Notes under the pieces: generated by a model
Database searches by the model: none
What the model was told of the DNA's origin: nothing
What the model saw: only the letters and a program-made list of their open reading frames with translations
Made by a program: the position numbers and the translations under genes
Part shown: positions 1 to 10,759 of the stretch, piece by piece
Numbering within the stretch: position 1 is the stretch's first letter
Layout: each line of letters opens with the position of its first letter
Origin: Amphibiibacter pelophylacis
Lineage (GTDB): Bacteria > Pseudomonadota > Gammaproteobacteria > Burkholderiales > Burkholderiaceae_C
Direction of reading: 5' to 3'
Assembly: GCF_037688875.1 (NCBI RefSeq)
Contig: NZ_JAWDIE010000007.1
Span: forward strand, 62,001 to 126,000
Length of the DNA: 64,000 bases

Positions 1-1202
1 CGCTCGCCGTTGATCTCCTGGAAAACCACGCGCGGTTTGGACACAGCCAGCTCGTAGCCTTCGCGGCGCATGTTTTCCAGCAGGATGGTCAGGTGCAGTT
101 CGCCCCGGCCGGAGACTTCAAAAATGCCGTCTTCGCTGGTTTCGCGCACGCGCAGCGCGACGTTGCTCTGCAGCTCTTTCTGCAGGCGGTCCCAGATCTG
201 GCGGCTGGTGACGAACTTGCCTTCGCGGCCGGCCAGCGGGCTGGTGTTGACGCAGAAGTTCATGGTCAGCGTCGGCTCGTCGATCTTGAGCATGGGCAGC
301 GGCGAGGGCTGCGCCGGGTCGGTCAGCGTCACGCCGATGCCCAGGTTCTCGATGCCGTTGACCAGCACGATATCGCCCGGACCGGCTTCGGCGGTCTGCA
401 CGCGGGCCAGACCCTCGAAGGTCAGCACCTGGTTGATGCGGCCCTTGAAGCTCTTGCCGTCCGGCCCTTCCATGACCAGCACGTCCATGGAGGGCTTGAG
501 CGTGCCCGCATTGATGCGGCCCACGCCGATGCGGCCGACGAAGCTGTTGTAGTCCAGCGCGGAGATCTGCAGCTGCAGCGGCGCCGCCGGGTCGCCCTGG
601 TGGGCCGGCACGTGCTTGAGCACGGTGTTGAACAGCGCCGACATGTCGGGGCCCCACTGCTCGCCGGGCTCCCCTTCGGTCAGGCTCGACCAGCCGTTGA
701 TTCCGGAGGCGTAAACCACGGGGAAATCCAGCTGCTCGTCGGTCGCGCCCAGCTTGTCGAACAGATCGAACGCGGCGTTGATGACCTTGTCGGGGTTGGC
801 GCCCGGCTTGTCCACCTTGTTGACGACGACGATGGGCTTGAGACCCAGCGCCAGCGCCTTGCGCGTCACGAAACGCGTCTGCGGCATGGGACCTTCCTGA
901 GCGTCGATCAGCAGCACCACGCCGTCCACCATGGACAGGGCGCGCTCGACCTCGCCGCCGAAATCCGCGTGTCCGGGCGTATCGACGATGTTGATGTGCG
1001 TGCCCTCCCAGGTCACGGCGCAGTTCTTGGCCAGGATGGTGATGCCACGCTCGCGTTCGATGGCGTTGTTGTCCATCACCGTGTCCACGACTTTTTCGTG
1101 TTCGGCGAAGGTGCCGCTCTGGCGCAGCAGTTGGTCAACCATGGTGGTTTTGCCGTGGTCAACGTGGGCGATGATGGCGATATTGCGGATTTGGCGACTC
1201 AT
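1..1202 (-). CDS. typA: GTP-binding protein TypA/BipA (3' end off the window)
   Basis: This is a ribosome-associated translational GTPase involved in 50S assembly and stress adaptation. The start codon at 1202 opens with MSRQIRNIAIIAHVDHGKTT, which contains the G1/P-loop HVDHGKTT typical of the EF-G/LepA/BipA family. About 400 codons are present; the family is usually about 605 residues, so the C-terminal third is cut by the left edge. The reading frame stays open throughout. It follows truB on the same strand after a 134-base spacer, so it may be read from the rimP-truB transcript or from its own promoter. The identification as TypA rather than EF-G or LepA rests on the N-terminal sequence and on the truB neighbourhood, which is common in Burkholderiales. 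Confidence 0.93.
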   Translation of the reverse strand, partial: MSRQIRNIAIIAHVDHGKTTMVDQLLRQSGTFAEHEKVVDTVMDNNAIERERGITILAKNCAVTWEGTHINIVDTPGHADFGGEVERALSMVDGVVLLIDAQEGPMPQTRFVTRKALALGLKPIVVVNKVDKPGANPDKVINAAFDLFDKLGATDEQLDFPVVYASGINGWSSLTEGEPGEQWGPDMSALFNTVLKHVPAHQGDPAAPLQLQISALDYNSFVGRIGVGRINAGTLKPSMDVLVMEGPDGKSFKGRINQVLTFEGLARVQTAEAGPGDIVLVNGIENLGIGVTLTDPAQPSPLPMLKIDEPTLTMNFCVNTSPLAGREGKFVTSRQIWDRLQKELQSNVALRVRETSEDGIFEVSGRGELHLTILLENMRREGYELAVSKPRVVFQEINGE

Positions 1203-1336
1203 GTCAGGATTTCTCGGTGAGCGGGACAGTTGGGACAGGGCGGGCGGCGGACCGGCTCTGCGGCAGGTCGCGGGGAGCCCGCAAGAGGGAAAACCAGGAA
1301 AGATCAGGTGGGAATCAGGCGGCTAGCAGGCGGATA

Positions 1337-2332
1337 TCAGGCCGGTCGGGGCGCCTGGTCCAGCACAGCCTGCACTTCGGGCGGGCTGAGCAGGCGGTCG
1401 GGAATGAGTTCGCGGGCGCGGATGTGCGCCATCCCCAGAAAAGCGGCGGGCTGGGGTCCGTAGACGCGCACGCGCTCGCGGTCCGGCAGCGCCGTGCGGC
1501 GGCGCAGGCCACTGAGGAATCGGCCCGATTCGGCATCGTCCAGACGCACCACGGGCGCGTCCTGGATCAGGGTATCGACCCCGCGCAGTACGCCCGCAGG
1601 CCACTGCGGCAGCGGGCGCTCGGCCAGGCCTTCGAGCTGCTCCAGCGTGACGCCGCTGGCGACCTCCAGATCGCCGCTGGCCACGCGGCGCAGTCCAGCC
1701 AGGTGGGCGCCGCAGCCGAGCTGCTGCCCGATGTCGTGCGCCAGGCTGCGGATGTAAGTGCCTTTGGAGCAGCGCACGCGCAGCCTGAGCAAGGGCATCT
1801 GCAAATCCAGCACCGTGACTTCATGCAGGGTAATGCGGCGCGGCGTGCGCTCCACTTCCAGACCCTGGCGGGCCAGCTCGTAGAGCGGCTGGCCGTCTTT
1901 TTTCAGGGCGCTGTACATGGGCGGCAGCTGCTCCTGCTCGCCCTGCAGCGCGGCGCAGACGGCGGCGATGCGCTCGGACGTCACGCCGTCCAGCGGGCGC
2001 TCGTCAAGCACGGGTGTTTCGGCGTCGAAACTGGCCGTGGTCTGGCCCAGGCGCAGGAGCGCCTCGTAGGTTTTGTCCGCGTCCAGGCCGCTGGCGGAAA
2101 ACTTGGTCGCGGCGCCCAGGCACACGACCAGCAGGCCGTCGGCCAGGGGGTCGAGCGTGCCCGCGTGGCCGCCTTTTTCGGCGCCCGTGAGGCGGCGAAC
2201 GCGAGTGACCGCGTCCTGCGAGGTCAGGCCGCGCGGCTTGTCCAGCAGCAGCACGCCGTGGATGGCGCGACGCGGCGCGCGCACCCGCTGGGGGCGGGCC
2301 GCCGGGGCTGTGCTGACGCTGGCAGGGTTCAC
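1337..2332 (-). CDS. truB: tRNA pseudouridine(55) synthase TruB
   Basis: It converts uridine 55 in the T-loop of tRNAs to pseudouridine. The 331-residue protein has the TruB catalytic block GHAGTLDPLADGLL, with the catalytic aspartate at about residue 61, preceded by GVLLLDKPRGLTSQD. The start is GTG at 2332 and overlaps the TGA of rbfA (GTGA), which indicates translational coupling. The N-terminal 25 residues are Arg/Ala-rich and precede the conserved core, so a slightly later start is possible. Length is normal for a TruB of the bacterial type with a C-terminal PUA-like domain. Confidence 0.95.
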   Translation of the reverse strand: MNPASVSTAPAARPQRVRAPRRAIHGVLLLDKPRGLTSQDAVTRVRRLTGAEKGGHAGTLDPLADGLLVVCLGAATKFSASGLDADKTYEALLRLGQTTASFDAETPVLDERPLDGVTSERIAAVCAALQGEQEQLPPMYSALKKDGQPLYELARQGLEVERTPRRITLHEVTVLDLQMPLLRLRVRCSKGTYIRSLAHDIGQQLGCGAHLAGLRRVASGDLEVASGVTLEQLEGLAERPLPQWPAGVLRGVDTLIQDAPVVRLDDAESGRFLSGLRRRTALPDRERVRVYGPQPAAFLGMAHIRARELIPDRLLSPPEVQAVLDQAPRPA

Positions 2333-2703
2333 GGCTGGGGCTCGTCCCCGGGGCTGTCCTGCAGCGCCTGTGTGATCAGCGTGCTCATTTGCGCGGCGCG
2401 CTCCAGCGTCGGATCGTAGAAAAAATGCAGCGTCGGCACGGTGTGAATGTGCAGGCGCTTGAAGAGGCCATTGCGCAGGAAACCCGCCGCCTCGTTCAGC
2501 GCCTCGCCGGTGGCGGTCTTGTCGCCGACCAGCACGGTGAACCAGACCTTGGCGTGGGCGTAGTCGGGGGTGACGTCCACCCCGCTGAAGGTGACCATGC
2601 CCAGGCGCGGATCTTTCAGCTCGCGCACCAGCTCGGCCAGATCACGCTGGATCTGGTCGGCCACGCGCAGGCTGCGGTTGGGGGTGGATTTCTTGTGTCG
2701 CAT
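2329..2703 (-). CDS. rbfA: 30S ribosome-binding factor RbfA
   Basis: A small KH-fold factor needed for late 16S rRNA and 30S maturation and for cold adaptation. The start at 2703 (MRHKKSTPNRSLRVADQIQR) gives 124 residues, the family size; an upstream in-frame start at 2769 would run into infB and is not needed. The conserved segments DPRLGMVTFSGVDVTPD and HTVPTLHFFYD are visible. It lies between infB (13-base gap) and truB (overlap), the classical order, so it is translated from the rimP-nusA-infB message. Confidence 0.95.
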   Translation of the reverse strand: MRHKKSTPNRSLRVADQIQRDLAELVRELKDPRLGMVTFSGVDVTPDYAHAKVWFTVLVGDKTATGEALNEAAGFLRNGLFKRLHIHTVPTLHFFYDPTLERAAQMSTLITQALQDSPGDEPQP

Positions 2704-2716
2704 GAGGCCCGGTCGC

Positions 2717-5683
<2,967 letters not shown>

Positions 5684-5779
5684 GAAATTTTTCCTTCGCT
5701 GAAGCCAGCGCACCCGCGCCAGACTTCGTATCTCTTGCAATGCCTTGCGGCGCTTCAGTCGTTGTTCATACGGCCGCCG

Positions 5780-7258
5780 TCAGGTCGTGAACCAGTGCTC
5801 GCGCGCTTTCAGGATCAGCGCGGTCGCCTGTTCTTCGGACATGCCGGTGATCTCCACCAGCTCGAACACCGCCAGGTCGGCAAAATCGTCCAGCGTGGCC
5901 ACGTCGGCGGCGGCCAGGCTGGCCAGCGCTTCGGGGCTCAGGCCCTCCAGGCTGGAGAGCTCGCGCGTCGCCTGGTTGACCCGCTCGGCCTGCGCGATCT
6001 CCTGCGTCAGCAGCACATCTTTGGCGCGCTTGCGCAGTTCGTGCACGGTGTCTTCGTCGAAGCCGTCGATCTCCAGCATCTCCTGCAGCGGCACGTAGGC
6101 CACTTCTTCCAGGGTGGTGAAGCCTTCGGAGATCAGGATCTCGGCGACCGTCTCGTCCACGTCCAGCTTGCTGACGAACACGTCGCGGATGCCGGCGGTT
6201 TCGGCCTCCTGCTTGGCCATCGATTCCTCGGCGCTCATGATGTTGATGCGCCAGCCGGTCAGCTCGGACGCCAGGCGCACGTTCTGCCCGCTGCGGCCGA
6301 TGGCCACGGCCAGGTTTTCCTCGTCAACCACGACGTCCATGGCGTGTTTTTCTTCGTCCACCACAATGGACTGCACGTTGGCCGGGGCCAGCGCGCCGAT
6401 GACGAACTGCGCCGGATCATCCGACCACAGCACGATGTCGACCCGCTCGCCCGCCAGTTCGTTGGTCACGGCGTTGACACGCGACCCGCGCACGCCCACG
6501 CATGTGCCGATGGGATCGACGCGCTTGTCGTAGGACACCACAGCAATTTTGGCGCGGCTGCCAGGGTCACGGGCGCAGCTTTTAATTTCCAGCAGGCCCT
6601 GCTCGATTTCGGGCACTTCCTGCGAGAACAGCTCGATCATGAATTGCGGGCTGCTGCGCGACAGCATGATCTGCGGGCCGCGCACAGTCTGCTCCACGCC
6701 CATCAGCAGGGCGCGCAGACGGTCACCGGCGCGCAGGTTTTCGCGCGGGATGGTTTCGCTGCGGCGCAGACGGCCTTCGACGCGGCCGGATTCGACCAGG
6801 ATGTCGCCCTTGTCGCTGCGCTTGACGGTGCCGATGAAAATTTTCTCGTTGCGGTCCAGGAAGTCGTTGAGCAGCTGCTCGCGCTCGGCGTCGCGCACCT
6901 TCTGCAGGATGACCTGCTTGGCGGCCTGCGCCCCGATGCGCCCGATGGGCACGGATTCGATGGCCTGCTCGATGTACTCGCCCACCTCGACGCCGGGGCG
7001 CTCGTCCTGCGCCTCGAAGTGCAGCATCTCGCGGTCGGGCTCCTGCAGGCCGGCCTCGTCGGGCACGACCAGCCAGCGGCGGAAGGTTTCGTAGTGGCCG
7101 GTGTCGCGGTCCACCGCCACACGCACGTCCACGTCTTCCTCGTAAAAGCGCTTGCTGGCCGAGGCCAGCGCAGCCTCAACCGCCGCGAAGACCACATCGG
7201 CTTCGACGTTTTTCTCTTTGGATATGACATCCACCAACAACAAGATTTCGCGACTCAT
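5780..7258 (-). CDS. nusA: Transcription termination/antitermination protein NusA
   Basis: It binds RNA polymerase and modulates pausing, termination and rRNA antitermination. The 492-residue protein has the N-terminal RNAP-binding domain (MSREILLLVDVISKEKNVEA), an S1 domain, KH domains (KRVDPIGTCVGVRGSRV, then IGRSGQNVRLASELTGW) and the two C-terminal acidic helix-hairpin repeats found in proteobacterial NusA. The length agrees with E. coli-type NusA. The gene follows rimP with a 77-base gap and precedes infB, the universal operon order. Confidence 0.97.
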   Translation of the reverse strand: MSREILLLVDVISKEKNVEADVVFAAVEAALASASKRFYEEDVDVRVAVDRDTGHYETFRRWLVVPDEAGLQEPDREMLHFEAQDERPGVEVGEYIEQAIESVPIGRIGAQAAKQVILQKVRDAEREQLLNDFLDRNEKIFIGTVKRSDKGDILVESGRVEGRLRRSETIPRENLRAGDRLRALLMGVEQTVRGPQIMLSRSSPQFMIELFSQEVPEIEQGLLEIKSCARDPGSRAKIAVVSYDKRVDPIGTCVGVRGSRVNAVTNELAGERVDIVLWSDDPAQFVIGALAPANVQSIVVDEEKHAMDVVVDEENLAVAIGRSGQNVRLASELTGWRINIMSAEESMAKQEAETAGIRDVFVSKLDVDETVAEILISEGFTTLEEVAYVPLQEMLEIDGFDEDTVHELRKRAKDVLLTQEIAQAERVNQATRELSSLEGLSPEALASLAAADVATLDDFADLAVFELVEITGMSEEQATALILKAREHWFTT

Positions 7259-7335
7259 GCCGTCCAGTTCCTTCCGTCCCGTCTGCCCCGGGGGCAGCCC
7301 TCTGTTCTGTTTGATCCGTGTGTGCGGGGGCGGCC

Positions 7336-8070
7336 TCAGTCGCCGCGACCCCGTCCGCGAAAATCCACCACCGGCACCAGGGCCGCCGACTGCAGCTCGT
7401 GCAGCTCAAAATCCAGCGAGCGTGGCGCCAACGCCACCTCGCCTGCCTCAGTCTCTGTCCCGGCCAGTGCGCCTTCTTCCACCGGCAGCGCCACCATTGG
7501 CTCGGCCTGGCGGGCGCGGGCGTTGCTGGCCTTGCTCTTGCGGGCTTTTCCGCCCGCCGCCGCAGCGCCCGCTTTCACGCCGGATTTCACGCCAGTCTTG
7601 CCCCCGGATTTCGACGCCGCATCGTCCAGCAGCAGCGCCCAGTGGCCGTCCGCCGCGCCATCGTGGCGGAACAGCACGCCTTCGTACTTCTTGCGCCCCA
7701 GAAAAGGCTGGCGCAGCGTCAGGCGCACGCGCTCGCCCGTGAAACGCTCGAAATCAGACGGCTTGTTCAGAGGCCGATCCAGCCCGGGCGAGGACACTTC
7801 CAGGCGTTGATACTGCAGGTTCTCGACCTCCAGCACGTACTGAAGCTGGCGGGTGACGCGTTCGCAATCCTCGACCAGCACGAATTCGCTCTCGCCCGTC
7901 AGGTAAACGTGGCCGGGCACCCGGTCTATCGTGACCTGCAGCGTGGCGCGCGGCCCCCACTGCACATCGACCAGGTCATAGCCCATGCCGCTGACGGTGG
8001 CCTCAAGGGCAGCACGCCACCCGCCGGATGAAGGCGCCGGCTGAGGCTGGATGCTGTCTGTATCACGCAT
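7336..8070 (-). CDS. rimP: Ribosome maturation factor RimP, with long C-terminal extension
   Basis: It is needed for 30S subunit maturation. The start at 8070 gives MRDTDSIQPQPAPSSGGW and then the RimP core (YDLVDVQWGPRATLQVTIDR, followed by the SPGLDRPL motif). The protein is 244 residues, against about 150 for typical RimP. After the core (about residue 155) there is a Lys/Ala/Gly-rich linker with repeated GGKTGVKSGVKAG-like units and then an acidic stretch. An upstream in-frame start at 8199 would run into the tRNA-Val gene and is rejected. It is the first gene of the operon, followed by nusA. Confidence 0.92.
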   Translation of the reverse strand: MRDTDSIQPQPAPSSGGWRAALEATVSGMGYDLVDVQWGPRATLQVTIDRVPGHVYLTGESEFVLVEDCERVTRQLQYVLEVENLQYQRLEVSSPGLDRPLNKPSDFERFTGERVRLTLRQPFLGRKKYEGVLFRHDGAADGHWALLLDDAASKSGGKTGVKSGVKAGAAAAGGKARKSKASNARARQAEPMVALPVEEGALAGTETEAGEVALAPRSLDFELHELQSAALVPVVDFRGRGRGD

Positions 8071-8109
8071 GAAAAAGGTATCACCCGAATGATCCAAAAC
8101 GGATCGTCC

Positions 8110-8147
8110 AAAAAAAAGGCACTCCGGACAACCCCGCAGTGCCTTTT
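8110..8147 (-). terminator. Rho-independent terminator behind tRNA-Val
   Basis: Read on the minus strand, AAAAGGCACT pairs with AGTGCC across a 14-base loop, and the second arm runs into eight or nine T residues. It lies directly downstream of the tRNA-Val gene and upstream of rimP, so it should end the tRNA transcript and separate it from the rimP operon. On the plus strand the T run is only four bases, so termination in that direction would be weak. Confidence 0.85.
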
Positions 8148-8159
8148 CTACCGCTTGTT

Positions 8160-8236
8160 TGGTAGGCGCGATTGGACTCGAACCAACGACCCCCACCATG
8201 TCAAGGTGGTGCTCTAACCAGCTGAGCTACGCGCCT
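8160..8236 (-). tRNA. tRNA-Val (anticodon GAC)
   Basis: On the minus strand the 7-bp acceptor stem AGGCGCG/CGCGCCT, the D arm GCTC...GAGC, the anticodon stem CCACC/GGTGG with loop TTGACAT, and a T arm with TTCGAGT form a full cloverleaf. The anticodon is GAC, reading GUC valine codons. The discriminator is A, and the CCA end is encoded (8160-8162). A strong terminator follows at 8110-8147. Confidence 0.97.
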
Positions 8237-8250
8237 AAGGTCAAGCAAGC

Positions 8251-8256
8251 ATTGTA
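8251..8256 (-). promoter_or_regulatory. Candidate -10 element for tRNA-Val
   Basis: TACAAT on the minus strand, about 14 bases before the tRNA 5' end, fits a sigma-70 -10 box at the distance expected for a tRNA promoter. No good -35 hexamer is seen at 16-18 bases upstream, so the call is tentative. Confidence 0.4.
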
Positions 8257-8340
8257 GCAGAAAATTTTGGCAACGCAGCAGCGACTGCTTGAGTTTTCTG
8301 CCGGTGTCCTGGCCGCCAAGCGACAGTCAGGACGGGGTGG

Positions 8341-8562
8341 TCAGACCGTCTGGGTCTTTTCCGCCACACGGATGTTCTGGGCCATCAGGCCACGCGGGCC
8401 GGTGGCGATGTCAAAACTGACGTAAGCGCCTTCTTTGAGCGTCTTGAAGCCTTCCATGGCGATTGCCGAGAAGTGCGCGAAAACATCTTCGCCACCGCCC
8501 TCAGGCGCAATAAAGCCGAAGCCTTTGGTGTCGTTAAACCATTTCACTGTTCCGAATGCCAT
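8341..8562 (-). CDS. Cold-shock protein, CspA family
   Basis: A 73-residue single cold-shock domain protein that binds single-stranded RNA/DNA and acts as an RNA chaperone. The RNP1 motif KGFGFI and the RNP2 motif VFAHF are both present, and the N-terminus MAFGTVKWFNDTKG is diagnostic. The start at 8562 is chosen because it follows a GGAGATAAAC ribosome-binding site and gives the family length. The upstream in-frame start at 8592 adds unrelated residues. The 190 bases upstream have no gene and may include the long 5' leader usual for such genes. Confidence 0.95.
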   Translation of the reverse strand: MAFGTVKWFNDTKGFGFIAPEGGGEDVFAHFSAIAMEGFKTLKEGAYVSFDIATGPRGLMAQNIRVAEKTQTV

Positions 8563-8816
8563 GTTTATCTCCGTGTAAAACTGGCAAACCAAGACAGGAG
8601 CGGACGACCTAAACTTGCTTGCCTGTGCCGCAAGAGCGCGGCGTGGGGGTTGACGAGCCTGATCTCGGCACTGGTCACAATGGCTGGGGCTGCTTCGTTC
8701 CCGACCTGACCCGGTTCACCACGCTTCCATGCGAGGAGGCCCGTCGCTGATCATTGTATGACAAGGCAGCGCAAACCCAAGTTTTCGCCATTTCGCTACA
8801 CCGCAAAAGGTTTTTT

Positions 8817-9836
8817 GTGCCAGAAACTTCACTACAGCTGGGTATTTTTGCCTTGGGAGGCACGATTGCCGGTACGGCCAATGCCCCTGGCGCGACCGTG
8901 GGTTATCGCGCGGGCGCTCTGGATATCAGCGAACTGCTGCGTGGACTGCCCTTTCCGGCGCACTGCGCGCTGACGGCGCGGCAGGTGGCGGCCATCGACA
9001 GCAAGGATCTGACCGCCTCCCACTGGCACGATCTGCTGGACGCCATGGACGCCAGCCCCGGGCATCAGGCCGCTGTCGTCACCCACGGCACCGACACCCT
9101 GGAAGAAACCGCCCACTGGCTGTGGCGGCTGCACGCGCCCGGCCAGCGGCCCGTGGTGCTGACCGCCGCGATGCGCCCGGCCGACGCCCCCGGCGCCGAC
9201 GGCCCGGGCCATCTGGTGGACGCGCTGGCGCTGGCGGCTGACCTGGCACAGCGCCACGCGGCAGGGCAGCCCTCGGCGGTGTGGGTGACACTGCACGGGC
9301 AGATCTGGCGCGGTCTGGACATGGACAAAACCCGCCCCTACCACCTGCCCGCCTTCGAATCGGTGGACTCCGGACCGTGGGGGCTGGTGGAGAACAGCCA
9401 CGTGCGCTGGCTGCGCGACCCGGCTGCGGCGCTGCAGCCGGGTCCGCAGGATCACGCGCAGGCGCTGGCGACCCTCGCCGCTGGCGCGCAGCGCTGGCGG
9501 CAGGACCGGGATGCGCCCTGGCCCTGGGTGGAGGTGATTTACGCGACGGCGCAGGCCGACCCCCGCCTGATTCCGGCGCTGGTTCAGGCGGGCGTTCAGG
9601 GGCTGGTGCTGGCCGGGCTGGGCAATGCGCAGGTGCCGCAGCGCTGGGAAGCGGCTGTCGAGGCCGCCCGCGCGGCAGGCATCACCGTCTGGGCGTCGTC
9701 GCGCTGCACGCGCGGCCAGCCGGTGCCTGCGGGACAGCCGCCTTTTTCGGCGCCCCAGCACAGCGGCCAGTTCCTGTCGCTGGCGCGGCTGCGGCTGGAT
9801 TTATGCCTGACTTTGCTGGCTTTTCGACGGGCCTGA
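8817..9836 (+). CDS. Asparaginase (type I/AnsA-like)
   Basis: It hydrolyses L-asparagine to aspartate and ammonia. The N-terminus LGIFALGGTIAGTA contains the first catalytic threonine (GGTIA), and VVTHGTDTLEET holds the second Thr-Asp pair. AAMRPADAPGADGP is also conserved. The start is taken as GTG at 8817, six bases after AAAAGG, giving 339 residues. An alternative ATG at 8754 adds 21 residues with no recognisable signal peptide, so a cytoplasmic enzyme is likely, but a secreted form cannot be excluded. It is divergent from the cold-shock gene and stands alone on its strand. Upstream bases 8563-8816 hold no other gene. Confidence 0.88.
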   Translation: MPETSLQLGIFALGGTIAGTANAPGATVGYRAGALDISELLRGLPFPAHCALTARQVAAIDSKDLTASHWHDLLDAMDASPGHQAAVVTHGTDTLEETAHWLWRLHAPGQRPVVLTAAMRPADAPGADGPGHLVDALALAADLAQRHAAGQPSAVWVTLHGQIWRGLDMDKTRPYHLPAFESVDSGPWGLVENSHVRWLRDPAAALQPGPQDHAQALATLAAGAQRWRQDRDAPWPWVEVIYATAQADPRLIPALVQAGVQGLVLAGLGNAQVPQRWEAAVEAARAAGITVWASSRCTRGQPVPAGQPPFSAPQHSGQFLSLARLRLDLCLTLLAFRRA

Positions 9837-9893
9837 CGCGGCGGGCGGCGCCCATAATCGGCGCACTTCCTGAAATTCAACGTCGGGTCATTC

Positions 9894-10697
9894 ATGTTTG
9901 CCGCCCTCAAGAAGCTGCTGTCAGCCGCTCACCGCTCCCGCCGCTGGAGCGAAGCGGCCGCGTGGGCGCGGTCACAGAACGCGGTGCTCAAACCCATCCG
10001 CGACCAGGACGGCTTTGTCATCGAAGGCGAAAGCCAGGGCCGCGCCTGGCGCCTGGAGTGGGGGCCGTCGCGGCGCATTTATATTCCCGGCCCCGAACTG
10101 CGCCTGATCGCCCACGACGCCCTGCCCCCCGAAATGCTGCTGCTGGCGGCCAACCGCCATCTGGCGGCCGAAATGGAAAAGACGGTGTTCGAGCAGTTCA
10201 CCGGCGCCGTGCAGACACGGGCTGATCTAAACACCCCGGAAGAAATGCGCTGGCTGGTGATGATCCCCAAAGTGCCCGCCAGCGACGTGCCCAAGGTGCG
10301 CACGCACTGGATGGCGCTGGCCAGCCATGTGCCCTGGATGGTGCACTGGCTCAATTCCAGCCTGGGCGACGCGCTGGGCGCGCACTACCCGCAGCACAGC
10401 CCGGTCACCCACCCGGCGGTGTGGGTGGGGCTGCGTGGCAAGCTCACGCTGCGCACCGGCCTGGCCACGCCCACCGCTGCGGCGCTGGATTACTGGCTGA
10501 AACTGTTCACGCTGGCGACCGCTCAGGCGGCGCAGGTCGGACTGGCGCCCCCACCCGCTCCAGACAGCCGCAGCGATCTGGACGCCAGCACCACCCCGGC
10601 GCTGTGGATGCCCAGCCAGATGCCCACCCTGCCCATCGGCGACACCGACGACGCACCCCGGCCGCCCCAGGGGCACGGTTCCCAGCCGGTACACTGA
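9894..10697 (+). CDS. Conserved hypothetical protein
   Basis: A 267-residue protein I do not recognise. It starts MFAALKKLLSAAHRSRRWSE, has no clear signal peptide or strong membrane segment, and contains a central region rich in Trp and His (ASHVPWMVHWLNSS). The C-terminal 50 residues are Pro/Asp-rich and look disordered. It is 57 bases after the asparaginase gene and about 60 bases before fimV on the same strand, so it may share a transcript with one of them. GC content and codon use match the neighbours. No function is proposed. Confidence 0.75.
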   Translation: MFAALKKLLSAAHRSRRWSEAAAWARSQNAVLKPIRDQDGFVIEGESQGRAWRLEWGPSRRIYIPGPELRLIAHDALPPEMLLLAANRHLAAEMEKTVFEQFTGAVQTRADLNTPEEMRWLVMIPKVPASDVPKVRTHWMALASHVPWMVHWLNSSLGDALGAHYPQHSPVTHPAVWVGLRGKLTLRTGLATPTAAALDYWLKLFTLATAQAAQVGLAPPPAPDSRSDLDASTTPALWMPSQMPTLPIGDTDDAPRPPQGHGSQPVH

Positions 10698-10759
10698 CCG
10701 CCATGTTAGATTCGGCTCCAGGATACACCGCCCGGCCCTTTCACCGTCCCCCATCAGGC

